A DNA stretch of 59,588 nt. It comes from a virus. Both the position numbers and the translations under genes were made by a program. This document shows, one piece after another, positions 29,699 to 37,455 of the stretch (position 1 is the first letter of the stretch; the number at the start of each line of letters is the position of its first letter). The notes beneath the pieces are model-generated. The model had not been told where the DNA came from, did no database searches, and saw nothing but the letters and a program-made list of their open reading frames with translations. Location: the IMG/VR virus record IMGVR_UViG_3300021403_000011, positions 1 through 59,588 of that record, one strand, 5' to 3'.

Positions 29699-30124
29699 GT
29701 GAGCTTCATCGTCGACGCGGCGACCGGCGCCTTCGAGCAGACGGTCGACCGCATCCGGCGCAACGAGGATCACGGCGGCTTCAACCCGCGGCCCAAGCTG
29801 GACGAGAAGCAGCTCGCCGAGTTCCAGGCCGAGCAGCGCCAGGGCCGCACCGACGAGCCCTACCGCCAGTGCCTCACGTACCACGGCTTCGTCTGGCGCG
29901 AGGTCGAGCAGCTGCCGATGCTCGAGGGCGGCGTCTACCGCAGGGAGGGCGAATGGAGAAGCGCGAAGCTGCGCCTGGCGTTCACGCCGACGGACCTGGC
30001 CTCGAGCTTCCCGACGGGGCCAGAGAGCTTGGACCGGTACATCCGGGACGAGCTCCTGAAGCGCCAGGTGACGGCGGGGCGCGTGGCCAAGAAGGACCTG
30101 CGCCGCTCCCGCGACCGCAGGTGA
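29699..30124 (+). CDS. hypothetical protein (141 aa)
   Basis: GTG 29699, 1 nt after the Tad2-like stop. Charged and helical, ending in a basic tail (KKDLRRSRDRR). The middle CLTYHGFVWREVEQLP may be a small beta segment. Overlaps the next GTG by 4 nt. Unknown function. Confidence 0.55.
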   Translation: MSFIVDAATGAFEQTVDRIRRNEDHGGFNPRPKLDEKQLAEFQAEQRQGRTDEPYRQCLTYHGFVWREVEQLPMLEGGVYRREGEWRSAKLRLAFTPTDLASSFPTGPESLDRYIRDELLKRQVTAGRVAKKDLRRSRDRR

Positions 30125-30261
30125 TCCTGCGGCCGACGACCACGCCGCGCCTGTCCCAGGACCTGCGGTTCCCGCCCGCCCCGACGACGAGGGCCCCGTG
30201 GTGGCGGCGCGCGGCGCGCCGGTGCTGGGCCCTAGCCTTGAAGTCCATGGGTCGCCCGTGA
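30121..30261 (+). CDS. small basic peptide (46 aa)
   Basis: GTG 30121. Pro/Arg-rich with a Trp-Trp-Arg-Arg centre. Ends 13 nt before the portal start. Reality is supported only by coupling and by the gap it fills. Confidence 0.35.
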   Translation: MILRPTTTPRLSQDLRFPPAPTTRAPWWRRAARRCWALALKSMGRP

Positions 30262-30274
30262 GACGCTCCGGGAC

Positions 30275-31972
30275 GTGAGCACCACGATCGAGGGCCGCCC
30301 GGCCGACACCGCGGTCCAGCCGAACGCCGACCAGCTCGTCCAGATGCTCCAGGACCGCGCCGTCTTCGGCGAGACCGAGCGCTACAGGCTGCTTGACCGG
30401 CGCGAGGCGTTCTTCCGCTGCCTCCAGTACCAGCACCAGGAGCGCGACTGGGAGGGGCGCAACGCGGACGCCTACGAGACGATCTCACCCGAGGTCACGT
30501 TCCCGAAGGCGATGGGGCCCACCGACGCCATCGACAACCTGCTGGCGCGCGACAAGCGCCCGACGGCGCCGACGAACCGGGTGCGCACGATCATCAAGCG
30601 CTACACCGGCCTGCTGTTCTCGGAGAAGCGCAGGCCCGCCGTCCAGGTCGCGAACGACCCAGACACCGAGGCCTTCCTGGAGGCGGTGCGGGAGGCGTCC
30701 GGGTTCTGGGCCGCGATGCGCACCGCGCGCGACAAGGGCGGGGCGATGGGATCGGTGGTGATGACGGTCGGCTGCCAGGACGGCAAGTTCAACTACGAGG
30801 TCCACAACTCGAAGAACGTCACGCCGGTCTGGGCCGACCGCCGCAAGCTGCAGCTCGCCGGCATCCTGGTCATGCAGCGCTACCTGCGCGAGGTCGACGT
30901 CGTCGCGGAGGACGGCAAGAACGAGGGGACCGAGGTGGTGGACTACCTGTCGCGGCGGATCATCACGACCGACGTCGACATCGTCTACGAGGACGTCCGC
31001 GCCGACATGGCGCGCGAGGCGCCGTGGACGGTGCAGTCGAGCGTCCAGCACGGGCTGGGGCAGTTCCCGGGCGTCTGGATCCAGAACAACGCCGAGAGCG
31101 ACGACCAGGACGGCGACGCCGACTGCGAGGGCGCGTGGCAGACCATCGACGCCGAGGACCGGATGATCGCGCAATGTCATTCGGGCACGCTCAACAACCT
31201 CGACCCGACCCTGGTCACGAAGACCGACCCGACCGAGGTGCAGCAGCTGACGGCTGGGCAGGACCTCCAGAAGGGGTCGCGGAACGCGATCGAGGTGGGC
31301 TCGAAGGGCGACGCGAAGTACCTGGAGATGACCGGCGCCGGGATCGAGGCAGGCCTCAAGCTGACGGCCGAGTACAAGCAGACCGTCTGCGACCTGACCG
31401 GGATCGTGCTGATCGACGACGCGGACCTGGCGGCCGCGCAGTCGGCCAAGGCGATCGAGTTCCGCTTCGCGCCGATGCTCGAGCGCGCCGACGATCTCCG
31501 GGCGCAGTACGGCCCGGCGGTCATCCTGCTGATGCGGCTGACCGAGGCGATCGCGCGGAAGTTCACGTCGACGACGGTCACGATGCGGACGCTGGACGGG
31601 CAACTCGTTGACGGCGTGTTCCGGTTCGACCTGCCGCCGCGCGAGCTCAACGGCGATCTGGTCGACCACAAGCTCGGGGCCGGCGGCTACATCTCGCTGA
31701 AGTGGGGACCGTACTTCGCCCCGACGGCGTTCGACGTGCAGCAGGACATCCGCAACAGCTCCAGCGCCGCCGCCGCGGGGTTCATCCGCAAGGTGACCGC
31801 GGCCCGCCCGATCGCAGCCGCGTTCGGCGTCCAGGACGTCGAGGGAGAGGTCGACACCGCCACGAAGGAAGCCGACCAGCAGTCAGAGCAGATGCTCGCG
31901 ACGGCTCTCGGCCGGCAGAGCCCGTTCGGGGGCGGCAGCAGCCCGCCGGCAGGTGCCGGCGGGCGACCGTGA
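30275..31972 (+). CDS. portal protein (565 aa)
   Basis: Size and order (terminase nuclease upstream, gpF-like protein downstream) and sequence support a portal: a helical N-terminal part, NRVRTIIKRYTGLLFSEKRRP (about 90-110), then central beta region and the long helical stem (QTVCDLTGIVLIDDADLAAA, AIEFRFAPMLERADDLRAQY). The portal dodecamer forms the capsid vertex and packaging channel. GTG 30275; a clear SD is not seen. The C-terminus is Gly/Pro-rich. Confidence 0.82.
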   Translation: MSTTIEGRPADTAVQPNADQLVQMLQDRAVFGETERYRLLDRREAFFRCLQYQHQERDWEGRNADAYETISPEVTFPKAMGPTDAIDNLLARDKRPTAPTNRVRTIIKRYTGLLFSEKRRPAVQVANDPDTEAFLEAVREASGFWAAMRTARDKGGAMGSVVMTVGCQDGKFNYEVHNSKNVTPVWADRRKLQLAGILVMQRYLREVDVVAEDGKNEGTEVVDYLSRRIITTDVDIVYEDVRADMAREAPWTVQSSVQHGLGQFPGVWIQNNAESDDQDGDADCEGAWQTIDAEDRMIAQCHSGTLNNLDPTLVTKTDPTEVQQLTAGQDLQKGSRNAIEVGSKGDAKYLEMTGAGIEAGLKLTAEYKQTVCDLTGIVLIDDADLAAAQSAKAIEFRFAPMLERADDLRAQYGPAVILLMRLTEAIARKFTSTTVTMRTLDGQLVDGVFRFDLPPRELNGDLVDHKLGAGGYISLKWGPYFAPTAFDVQQDIRNSSSAAAAGFIRKVTAARPIAAAFGVQDVEGEVDTATKEADQQSEQMLATALGRQSPFGGGSSPPAGAGGRP

Positions 31973-31988
31973 CAAGAGGAGGGTACCG

Positions 31989-32804
31989 ATGCGCAATAGA
32001 ATCCTGATCGCCAGTGCACTGACCGTCCTGCTCGCCGCCGCCTGCGGAGGCTCGTCCCCCGCGACCACCGAGGAAGCTCTCGTCGGAACGTACAATCTCG
32101 GCACCGGGTGGATGGTCGACGGCACGCTGTCACAGCCGATCCAGACGATGTTCCAGGAGGTCGACCAGGTGCCGAACACGCCGCACAGCCCGTCGGCCGG
32201 CGCCGCGTGGTCGATGTCGTTCGCCGTGGGTAACGGCGGGAGCGGCGTCTTCGGGTCCGACGGGATCCACGGCACGGGGAACCTGAACCAGATCACCTTC
32301 CAGATGTACCTGGTCAAGGCGACGCCCGCCTACTTCGTCGCGACGACGAACATCGTCTTCACGGACGGCGCCGGCCACATCGCGGCCGAGAACGGCGTGA
32401 TCAGCGTGACGCTGTCCCCATACGACAAGCTCCAGATGAATTGGCAGAGCGGGTACCTGACCTTCGCGACGTTCGACCCGCAGTGGAACTACAAGCAGTA
32501 CCAGCAGGTCGCTTGGTCATTCCCAGCTGGCGTGCTGCCGACGATCGCGTACAGCCCGGCGCTGTTCTTCACGCTGCAAAACAGCCAGTTCTACGACGGC
32601 TGCAAGAACGACATCCTGAGCTACGACGACAACGTCAACGACACAGGGCACATCGAGGTGCGCACGCTCTACGGCACGACGGGGGCCGCCACGATCCCCG
32701 CGTACGTGACCATCCCGACGTCACAGTCGATGTGCCAGCTGCAGGCCATCCACCACCCGGAGCTCGGCTATGACATCGCCCAGTGGCACGTCGACGGGAT
32801 TTAG
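31989..32804 (+). CDS. putative secreted lipoprotein, moron candidate (271 aa)
   Basis: ATG 31989 has an AGAGGAGGG site. Signal sequence (ILIASALTVLLAAACGG) with Cys at about 19 as the lipid site. The mature part is a beta-rich domain (AWSMSFAVGNGGSG, NQITFQMYLV, AAENGVISVTLSPYDKLQMN) of unknown family. It sits between the portal and HAD-like genes with no structural relation, which suggests a moron. Superinfection exclusion or envelope modification is possible but not shown. The C-terminus overlaps the next gene by 35 nt. Confidence 0.6.
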   Translation: MRNRILIASALTVLLAAACGGSSPATTEEALVGTYNLGTGWMVDGTLSQPIQTMFQEVDQVPNTPHSPSAGAAWSMSFAVGNGGSGVFGSDGIHGTGNLNQITFQMYLVKATPAYFVATTNIVFTDGAGHIAAENGVISVTLSPYDKLQMNWQSGYLTFATFDPQWNYKQYQQVAWSFPAGVLPTIAYSPALFFTLQNSQFYDGCKNDILSYDDNVNDTGHIEVRTLYGTTGAATIPAYVTIPTSQSMCQLQAIHHPELGYDIAQWHVDGI

Positions 32805-33396
32805 GGACCACCCCACGCTGACCCTGGCGCTCGACTTCGACGGTTCGCTGGTCGAGTCGCACTCCAAGCCGCTGCGCTGGCGCCCGCGCGCGAAGGACTT
32901 CATCCTGGCCGCCAGCGCCAGCGGCGCGACGCTCTGGCTACATAGCTGCCGCTGCGCGAGCGCCGTCGCGCTGGACATGGAGATGCCCGGCGACCCCGAG
33001 GCCTTCTGGCGATTCGGGCGCGTCCCCGAGGACCTCGAGTATTCCTGGGGCCTCTTCGAGGAGATGCGCGCATTCCTTGAGGCCGAGGGGGTCTGGGGCC
33101 TGATGCAGCCGTGGACGCGTCCCGGCAAACCGATCGCGGACATGTACCCCGACGACCTCGGCGAACGCCCCGACTGGCTTGCCCTCGCTGGCGAGCTGGG
33201 CCTATCCTTGCCGTATGCCCAGCAGGGAGGAGATCGCCAGGTGGTCACGGAGGGGATCGCGGCACCCGTCGCCGTCGTCAGCCCCAGCCCCGTCCCAGCA
33301 GCCTCCCCAGGCCCTGACCCAGGCGCCGCCGGGGATGGCATGGATGCTCCACCAGACGGGGACCTACGTCCTGGTCCCGCTCCCGGCAGCGCCTGA
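32770..33396 (+). CDS. HAD-like phosphatase-fold protein (208 aa)
   Basis: LTLALDFDGSLVESH (about 17-31) is the HAD motif I DxDGS; WRPRAKDFILAASASGATLWLHS (about 37-59) matches motif II, where a Ser/Thr precedes the turn. The last about 60 residues are Pro/Ala/Gly-rich and overlap the next gene in another frame, so the true functional end may be near 33200. ATG 32770 lies inside the lipoprotein gene. Substrate unknown. Confidence 0.65.
   Translation: MTSPSGTSTGFRDHPTLTLALDFDGSLVESHSKPLRWRPRAKDFILAASASGATLWLHSCRCASAVALDMEMPGDPEAFWRFGRVPEDLEYSWGLFEEMRAFLEAEGVWGLMQPWTRPGKPIADMYPDDLGERPDWLALAGELGLSLPYAQQGGDRQVVTEGIAAPVAVVSPSPVPAASPGPDPGAAGDGMDAPPDGDLRPGPAPGSA
33203..33208 (+). promoter_or_regulatory. 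TATCCT -10 box, leaderless promoter inside HAD gene
   Basis: TATCCT lies 6 nt before ATG 33215, within the HAD reading frame. Confidence 0.45.
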
Positions 33397-33820
33397 TCCG
33401 GTCCGCCAGCCCCAGGGCGTCCGCGCCTACGCGCCGAACCAGGCGAACGGCTACGGCCAACCGCCGTCGAACGTCATCCCGTTCCGGAAGGTCGAGGAGT
33501 GCCAGCTCGTCCCGCCGGGCGTCGACCGGTTCGGGAACCCGGTCAACCCGTGGGCGGACTTCCTGGCGCGGCAGCCGGACCTCGACCCCAACCAGCTCGC
33601 GGGCCGCGTCGGCTTCGACGTGATGGGCCTGGTCCCCGGCGAGGAGGACCAGCGCCGGCTCGAGCAGCTGCACCACCCGGCGACGGTCCAGGACCGCAAC
33701 CCGAATGCCTCCGCCAGCTCCGACCCGGGCGCCGACGCCCGCGGCGGGCGCGGGTTCGCCGTAGCGCGCGCGGCCCCGATGCTGGTCCCCGGCGGCGCCG
33801 GGCCCGAGCCCGCGGCCTAG
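33215..33820 (+). CDS. proline-rich hypothetical protein (201 aa)
   Basis: ATG 33215 fits a leaderless start after TATCCT and shares 182 nt with the HAD gene in a different frame. First 60 residues are Pro/Ser/Gln-rich and disordered. The rest holds VEECQLVPPGVDRFGNPVNP and DVMGLVPGEEDQRRLEQL. Gly/Ala-rich end. Possibly a head-assembly accessory protein; unproven. Confidence 0.55.
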   Translation: MPSREEIARWSRRGSRHPSPSSAPAPSQQPPQALTQAPPGMAWMLHQTGTYVLVPLPAAPDPVRQPQGVRAYAPNQANGYGQPPSNVIPFRKVEECQLVPPGVDRFGNPVNPWADFLARQPDLDPNQLAGRVGFDVMGLVPGEEDQRRLEQLHHPATVQDRNPNASASSDPGADARGGRGFAVARAAPMLVPGGAGPEPAA

Positions 33821-33823
33821 CCG

Positions 33824-34273
33824 GTGGCGAAGCCGGCTGCCGTCCGCGCCTGGGCGACCCGCATCAAGAAGCGCGCGGGCGCGTCCTCCGACGACCGGGT
33901 CGTCCGCCGCATCCAGCGCGAGGCCAAGCGCGCGGGCGCTACCCTGGCGCACGGCGGGAAGGGCGGCTTGGACCCTAGGCTGGCGCTCAAGGTGTTCCGG
34001 CGGGACCACTGGCGCTGCTCGAACCCGAAGTGCCCGACCCCCAAGAAGGACCTCGACCTGGACCACCAGAGCGGTCATCCGGAGGAGATCCTGCAGGACC
34101 CGAAGGCCCGGAAGGACCCCGGGGACCGGGCGGCCGCGCGCGCGGGGGATGACCCCAAGGACGACCGCTACTTACATACGTTGTGCGTCAAATGCCACGA
34201 CCGGGTCCACGACCGGGAACGGGCCATCGAGCAGGGGAAGCGTCCTAAACCGATGCGCGGCGCGGCCGGGTAA
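33824..34273 (+). CDS. HNH endonuclease (149 aa)
   Basis: GTG 33824. HNH core: VFRRDHWRCSNPKCPTPKK (about 61-79), DLDLDHQSGH (about 80-89) and LHTLCVKCHDRVHDRERA (about 125-142), with two CxxC-type zinc pairs. N-terminus basic and helical. Could be a head-associated HNH that helps terminase cutting, as seen in HK97-type phages, or a mobile gene. It lies 3 kb downstream of the portal. The TAA stop overlaps a TAATAT element. Confidence 0.82.
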   Translation: MAKPAAVRAWATRIKKRAGASSDDRVVRRIQREAKRAGATLAHGGKGGLDPRLALKVFRRDHWRCSNPKCPTPKKDLDLDHQSGHPEEILQDPKARKDPGDRAAARAGDDPKDDRYLHTLCVKCHDRVHDRERAIEQGKRPKPMRGAAG

Positions 34274-34278
34274 TATCC
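34269..34278 (+). promoter_or_regulatory. GGTAATATCC element heading candidate RNA A
   Basis: Exact decamer with the HNH stop inside; no start codon follows within reach. The sequence downstream is the pentamer-and-hairpin element. Confidence 0.6.
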
Positions 34279-34282
34279 CCCG

Positions 34283-34388
34283 TAGCGGCCAGGTATCGTA
34301 CCGCTGGGCAGGGCAAGGTTTGGATCGGATCGGCTTGGCGGGACATGGCGCGGGATTCCCCGTCCTCCAGTTGGAGGGGACGGGGATC
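34283..34388 (+). ncRNA. candidate small RNA A (NGGNN pentamer array plus hairpin)
   Basis: After TAATAT and a small AGCGG/CCGCT stem comes a run of ten 5-nt units, nine with GG at positions 2-3 (34310-34359). A strong hairpin follows (arms CCCCGTC and GACGGGG, inner CTCC-AGTT-GGAG). Two further loci, 38489 and 59373, have the same order. No ORF uses this stretch. Function unknown; an RNA or a terminator-like module is possible. Confidence 0.55.
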
Positions 34389-34399
34389 ATTATTCCAAT

Positions 34400-34426
34400 G
34401 GACATCCGTTACGATATTTACTAGGA
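34400..34426 (+). promoter_or_regulatory. conserved promoter, copy 2 (TGGACA-N17-TAGGAT)
   Basis: TGGACA 34399-34404, -10 TAGGAT 34421-34426 after a 17-nt spacer that includes CGTTACGATATTTAC. It drives the 34470 gene; the leader shares CGGCGATGAGCCG and an AGGAGGTTCC site with copy 1. Confidence 0.75.
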
Positions 34427-34469
34427 TGGTCCTCAACGGCGATGAGCCGCAGAAACCGAGGAGGTTCCG

Positions 34470-34580
34470 ATGTCCCTGACCCTGCCGACCCTGATCCAAG
34501 TCGCCGCCCTGATGGGCGGCACCGGCGCCTGCAGCGCCAACGCGGTCCTGTTCCCACGCCGCCCGGTGGTGCGCTGGTGA
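34470..34580 (+). CDS. leader peptide or micropeptide (36 aa)
   Basis: ATG 34470 follows CGAGGAGGTTCCG, the same ribosome site as the 15852 gene. MSLTLPTLIQVAALMGGTGA then basic residues; a weak hydrophobic segment. Its TGA overlaps the GTG of the CxxC protein (GTGA), so it could couple translation of that gene. Short but well supported by leader conservation. Confidence 0.55.
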   Translation: MSLTLPTLIQVAALMGGTGACSANAVLFPRRPVVRW

Positions 34581-35062
34581 CTAAGCTGGTCGTCATCCAG
34601 GACTCGTTCGTCCAGCCGGACCTGTGTGGTCCGTGCGGCGGGAAGTGCTGCCGCAACATGCCGGGGGCGGCGATGCCGTCCGACTTCGGCACGACCCCCG
34701 ATGAGATCCGCGCGCGCCTCATCGAGCGGCTCCGCACGGGACGCTGGGCGATCGACTGGTGGGAAGGGGACCCGCGACCGGACCAGGACGAGGTGAGTCG
34801 CGGGTATTTCGTGCGCCCCGCGACCAAGGACAGCCTCGGTGAGCTGCTCGACCCGTCTTGGGGCGGCGACTGCACGTTCCGCGGCGAGGGCGGATGTGAC
34901 ATCTTCGACGAGCGCCCGTCCGGATGCCGCGGACTGAAGCCGGCCCAGGACTCGAAGGGGTGCGAGGATGTCCACAGCGGGAAGCGAGACTGCGCGATCG
35001 CGTGGGTGCCGTACCGCCTGCTCATCGAGCAGGTCATCGCAGAACTTGGGGTGCGCCGGTGA
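34577..35062 (+). CDS. YkgJ-like Cys-cluster protein (161 aa)
   Basis: GTG 34577, coupled to the micropeptide. CGPCGGKCC (about 17-25), later CTFRGEGGCDIFDERPSGC (about 101-119) and a final Cys pair match the YkgJ (UPF0153) zinc/iron-chelating family: a C-x2-C-x3-CC head and a C-x(6-8)-C-x-I-F-x-x-R-P-x-x-C tail. The biochemical role of the family is unknown. Driven by conserved promoter 2 with the micropeptide. Confidence 0.75.
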   Translation: MTKLVVIQDSFVQPDLCGPCGGKCCRNMPGAAMPSDFGTTPDEIRARLIERLRTGRWAIDWWEGDPRPDQDEVSRGYFVRPATKDSLGELLDPSWGGDCTFRGEGGCDIFDERPSGCRGLKPAQDSKGCEDVHSGKRDCAIAWVPYRLLIEQVIAELGVRR

Positions 35063-35385
35063 TCGCCCCGGGCACGGCCCCCGAGGCGGCGCGCGCGTTC
35101 CGCCGCGACGTCCTGGCGGTGGTGGTGTTCACCGTGGGGTGGATCGTCTTCGTGCTGCTGCTCGGGAGCTCATGCGGCGGCGTCCCGCTGGTCCCGCCCT
35201 GCGTCGAGCAGCTCGCGCCCGGCGACAACGCGGAGCTGAGCTCGCCGTGCCCCACCGCGCCCGGCTACAGCTTCGGCTGCGCCGGGTCGCCGAGCCAGAA
35301 GCCGCTGGTCGAGTGCGAGATCGACGATGGCCGGATCCAGCACTTCCGCACGGTCTGCGTCGACGCCTGCCCGGGGGCACGGTGA
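35059..35385 (+). CDS. membrane-anchored Cys-rich protein (108 aa)
   Basis: GTG 35059. One TM or signal helix (LAVVVFTVGWIVFVLLLG, about 19-36) followed at once by SSCGG; the lipobox is imperfect (-3 is Gly), so a TM anchor is equally likely. Extracytoplasmic part with Cys residues that could form disulfides. 4-nt overlap upstream. Could be a superinfection or envelope protein. Confidence 0.55.
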   Translation: MIAPGTAPEAARAFRRDVLAVVVFTVGWIVFVLLLGSSCGGVPLVPPCVEQLAPGDNAELSSPCPTAPGYSFGCAGSPSQKPLVECEIDDGRIQHFRTVCVDACPGAR

Positions 35386-35618
35386 TGGCCGTCTACGCCG
35401 TCCGCCGCGCCGAGTTCGCGATCGAGGACCAGCAGCTGGTCGCGGTCGAGGTCTCGGACGGGAAGATCGAGCTGTACCAGGTCGACCCGGCCGACGGGAT
35501 CGAGATATGGGCCGGCTACGTCAGCAACCCGTCGATCCCCGCGATCGCGCGTATCGGCGCCGTCGAGGCGCTGGCGCGCGTGCCTCGACGCGAGCCGGAC
35601 CGGGTGCACAGGTGGTGA
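35385..35618 (+). CDS. hypothetical protein (77 aa)
   Basis: ATG 35385 overlaps the previous stop. Beta-strand-rich (YAVRRAEFAIEDQQLVAVEV, DGKIELYQV, IEIWAGYVS). Compact small fold. Unknown function. Confidence 0.55.
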   Translation: MAVYAVRRAEFAIEDQQLVAVEVSDGKIELYQVDPADGIEIWAGYVSNPSIPAIARIGAVEALARVPRREPDRVHRW

Positions 35619-35639
35619 CCGCCGGGGTTTGGGACGCCG

Positions 35640-36017
35640 GTGGCTGACCAGCGGCCCCCGAGCCCGTTCGAGCGCGACCTGGTCGAGCGGTTCCGGACGG
35701 AGCCCGGGTTCAGGAAGGCGTACGAGACCGCGCGCGGCGTGGCTGGCGCGCAACCGGAGGATCCCCGGCGCCCTGTGGCTGCCGGTCCGGTGCGAGCACA
35801 ACGGGGGAGGGAACAAAATAATCATGGCGAGACTCAGCTGTCCTTGTGGCGTCGCGATCCGGCTCCAGCAGTCGCCGGACCCGAACGCGGCCGTCCTGGT
35901 GACCGAACGCGACGACGACGAGGTGGAGCGGCGCAACGTCGTCGAGTGCCCGGCGTGCCTATCACTGCTGGTCGAGACGCGTCCCTGCTCGAACGAATAT
36001 GTCCGGTTCTCCCCTGA
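35640..36017 (+). CDS. hypothetical protein, C-terminal half doubtful (125 aa frame)
   Basis: GTG 35640. The first about 45 residues (PFERDLVERFRTEPGFRKAY) look like genuine helical protein, similar to the N-terminus of XRE-type antitoxins. From about 35824 the frame runs inside the next gene, and its Arg/Gly/Pro composition looks like a shadow frame. A lost stop or frameshift near 35730-35820 is likely. Confidence 0.35.
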   Translation: MADQRPPSPFERDLVERFRTEPGFRKAYETARGVAGAQPEDPRRPVAAGPVRAQRGREQNNHGETQLSLWRRDPAPAVAGPERGRPGDRTRRRRGGAAQRRRVPGVPITAGRDASLLERICPVLP

Positions 36018-36078
36018 CAGCGATCATCCCCGCGGGATCGATCTCGGGCGCGGCCGCGGATTCTTCAGCCGGGGATAG
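35824..36078 (+). CDS. CxC/CxxC zinc protein (84 aa)
   Basis: ATG 35824 follows GGGGGAGGG. CPCG near the start and ECPAC at about 41-45 give a four-Cys zinc site; a later single Cys near 56. The rest is Arg/Asp-rich. Coding composition is good in this frame. Unknown function. Confidence 0.55.
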   Translation: MARLSCPCGVAIRLQQSPDPNAAVLVTERDDDEVERRNVVECPACLSLLVETRPCSNEYVRFSPDSDHPRGIDLGRGRGFFSRG

Positions 36079-36080
36079 CC

Positions 36081-36278
36081 GTGCTGTTCATGGTCCACGC
36101 CCTCTGCTGCGACGGCAAGCGCCTGGCGCTCCAGGTGGCCCCCGACATGATGCTGTTGAAGGTCGGCCGGATCACCGAGTGGTGCCGCTGCCCCCAGGTC
36201 GTGTGGAAGCAGATCGAGAACGGCCCGCCGTTCCTGACCGCCCATGACGTCAAGGAATGGGTCCCAGGGCGCCGGTAA
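36081..36278 (+). CDS. hypothetical protein (65 aa)
   Basis: GTG 36081. VHALCCDGKRLALQVA, CRCPQVVWKQIENGPP: Cys pairs and aromatics suggest a zinc-ribbon-like mini-domain. TAA is inside the next TAATAT element. Unknown function. Confidence 0.55.
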   Translation: MLFMVHALCCDGKRLALQVAPDMMLLKVGRITEWCRCPQVVWKQIENGPPFLTAHDVKEWVPGRR

Positions 36279-36283
36279 TATCC
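36274..36283 (+). promoter_or_regulatory. GGTAATATCC element, leaderless promoter
   Basis: Exact decamer; TAATAT 36276-36281 is 7 nt before ATG 36289. Confidence 0.65.
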
Positions 36284-36288
36284 AAGAG

Positions 36289-37455
36289 ATGATCAATCTT
36301 CTGGCTACTGGCGAGATCGTCGACGTCTATGAGGACGGTCTGTTCTGCAAGCTTTGCAACACCTTCTTGGAATGTGCCGGGACTCACTTCTCGCGAAGAC
36401 ACAACTTGCCCGTACACCGGGGGATGTCGACGATCGATCGCCTACGCGTGTATGGACTCCCCCTGGGGGCTCGCCTTTCATCCGCGAGGCTCAGGAAACA
36501 GTTCCATGACCAGGTCGACTCATCATTCACCAATGGCGGGCACCGGTTTAAAAAAGGCGACAGGACCCCGGGGAGGGTGGCGCAGATCGGGATGAAGTCA
36601 TCGACCGCGATGCTCCAGGCCAAGCGAGCGGCAGCGGTAGCGGCGGGCCGATCCAAGCATGAGAAGGCTATCGACGTCAGGACTTGTGCGCAGTGCGGGC
36701 AGAGCTTCACACGGTGTCGGGGAGAAGCCACCAAGCTCTGTAGCAGGCCGTGTTGGGAAGCGTATATCTGCGCGAAAAACAAAAGCAGAACAGGCAGGAC
36801 GTACACCCCGGAGCAGATCGCCAAGTTTACGGCAGCGGCCATTTTGCGCGAGCAACGGCGACCACCGCGCCCCCAGAGACTTTGTTCAGTGCCGGAATGC
36901 GGGTTGCCGTACCTCACCAACGGCTACTGCAATGGACACGTGGGTTGGGCCCGGAAACACAACTGGGCGGTCCCCACCCACATGCTCCGAAGAAATCACC
37001 TTGGATACAAGGGCGTGACCGAGGACCGGCGTCGAGGGACGTACGGCTATCGGGTTCGTATCGACAAAATCGACCACCATGGTTCTGGGTTTAAGTCAGC
37101 CTCCGAAGCCAATGATGCATTGGTCTTGCTCAGGGGCCGCCTGAAGGATCATCATCCGGAAGATGAAGTCCAAGCAGACCCGCAACGCGAAGACCAGGCA
37201 GGTGACCCGCCTTTACGGCCAGCGCCGCAGGGCGACGGCCGCAGGGAAGACGGGAGAGATCAAGCGCAACGAGACGGCGATCGCCCAGATCGAGTCGATG
37301 CTGCTCTACGGCGTCTCTCGGGAATCGATGGCGCGGAAGCTGAAGCGCCCGATGCGAGTCATCGACCAGCACATCGACCGGGTCAGGAAGCGCTGGGAGA
37401 AGGAGGTCGCGAATGCGCGGCAGATCTTGCGACTCCGCAAGTTGGACAGAAGTGA
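36289..37455 (+). CDS. multi-zinc-finger DNA-binding protein with AP2-like domain (388 aa frame)
   Basis: ATG 36289 after TAATAT. Residues about 19-56 (FCKLCNTFLECAGTHFSRRH ... YGLP) resemble the Ros/MucR zinc finger. Two further Cys clusters follow, CAQCGQSFTRC (about 128-138) and LCSVPECGLPYLTNGYCNGH (about 204-223). An AP2/ERF-like module (NHLGYKGVTEDRRRGTYGYR ... SASEANDALVLL) covers about 241-286. No HNH catalytic residues are visible. The last about 98 residues overlap the 37163 gene in another frame and are probably not functional. Low GC points to recent transfer; related in layout to homing-endonuclease accessory proteins. Confidence 0.65.
   Translation: MINLLATGEIVDVYEDGLFCKLCNTFLECAGTHFSRRHNLPVHRGMSTIDRLRVYGLPLGARLSSARLRKQFHDQVDSSFTNGGHRFKKGDRTPGRVAQIGMKSSTAMLQAKRAAAVAAGRSKHEKAIDVRTCAQCGQSFTRCRGEATKLCSRPCWEAYICAKNKSRTGRTYTPEQIAKFTAAAILREQRRPPRPQRLCSVPECGLPYLTNGYCNGHVGWARKHNWAVPTHMLRRNHLGYKGVTEDRRRGTYGYRVRIDKIDHHGSGFKSASEANDALVLLRGRLKDHHPEDEVQADPQREDQAGDPPLRPAPQGDGRREDGRDQAQRDGDRPDRVDAALRRLSGIDGAEAEAPDASHRPAHRPGQEALGEGGRECAADLATPQVGQK

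Noticed and set aside
33824-34273. HNH gene as a proven terminase partner
   Set aside because: Head-associated HNH proteins exist, but this gene lies 3 kb after the portal, away from both terminase halves, so the partner role was not assigned.
34283-34388. CRISPR array at the pentamer loci
   Set aside because: Units are 5 nt with only GG conserved, without spacers or direct repeats of CRISPR size, and no cas genes are present.
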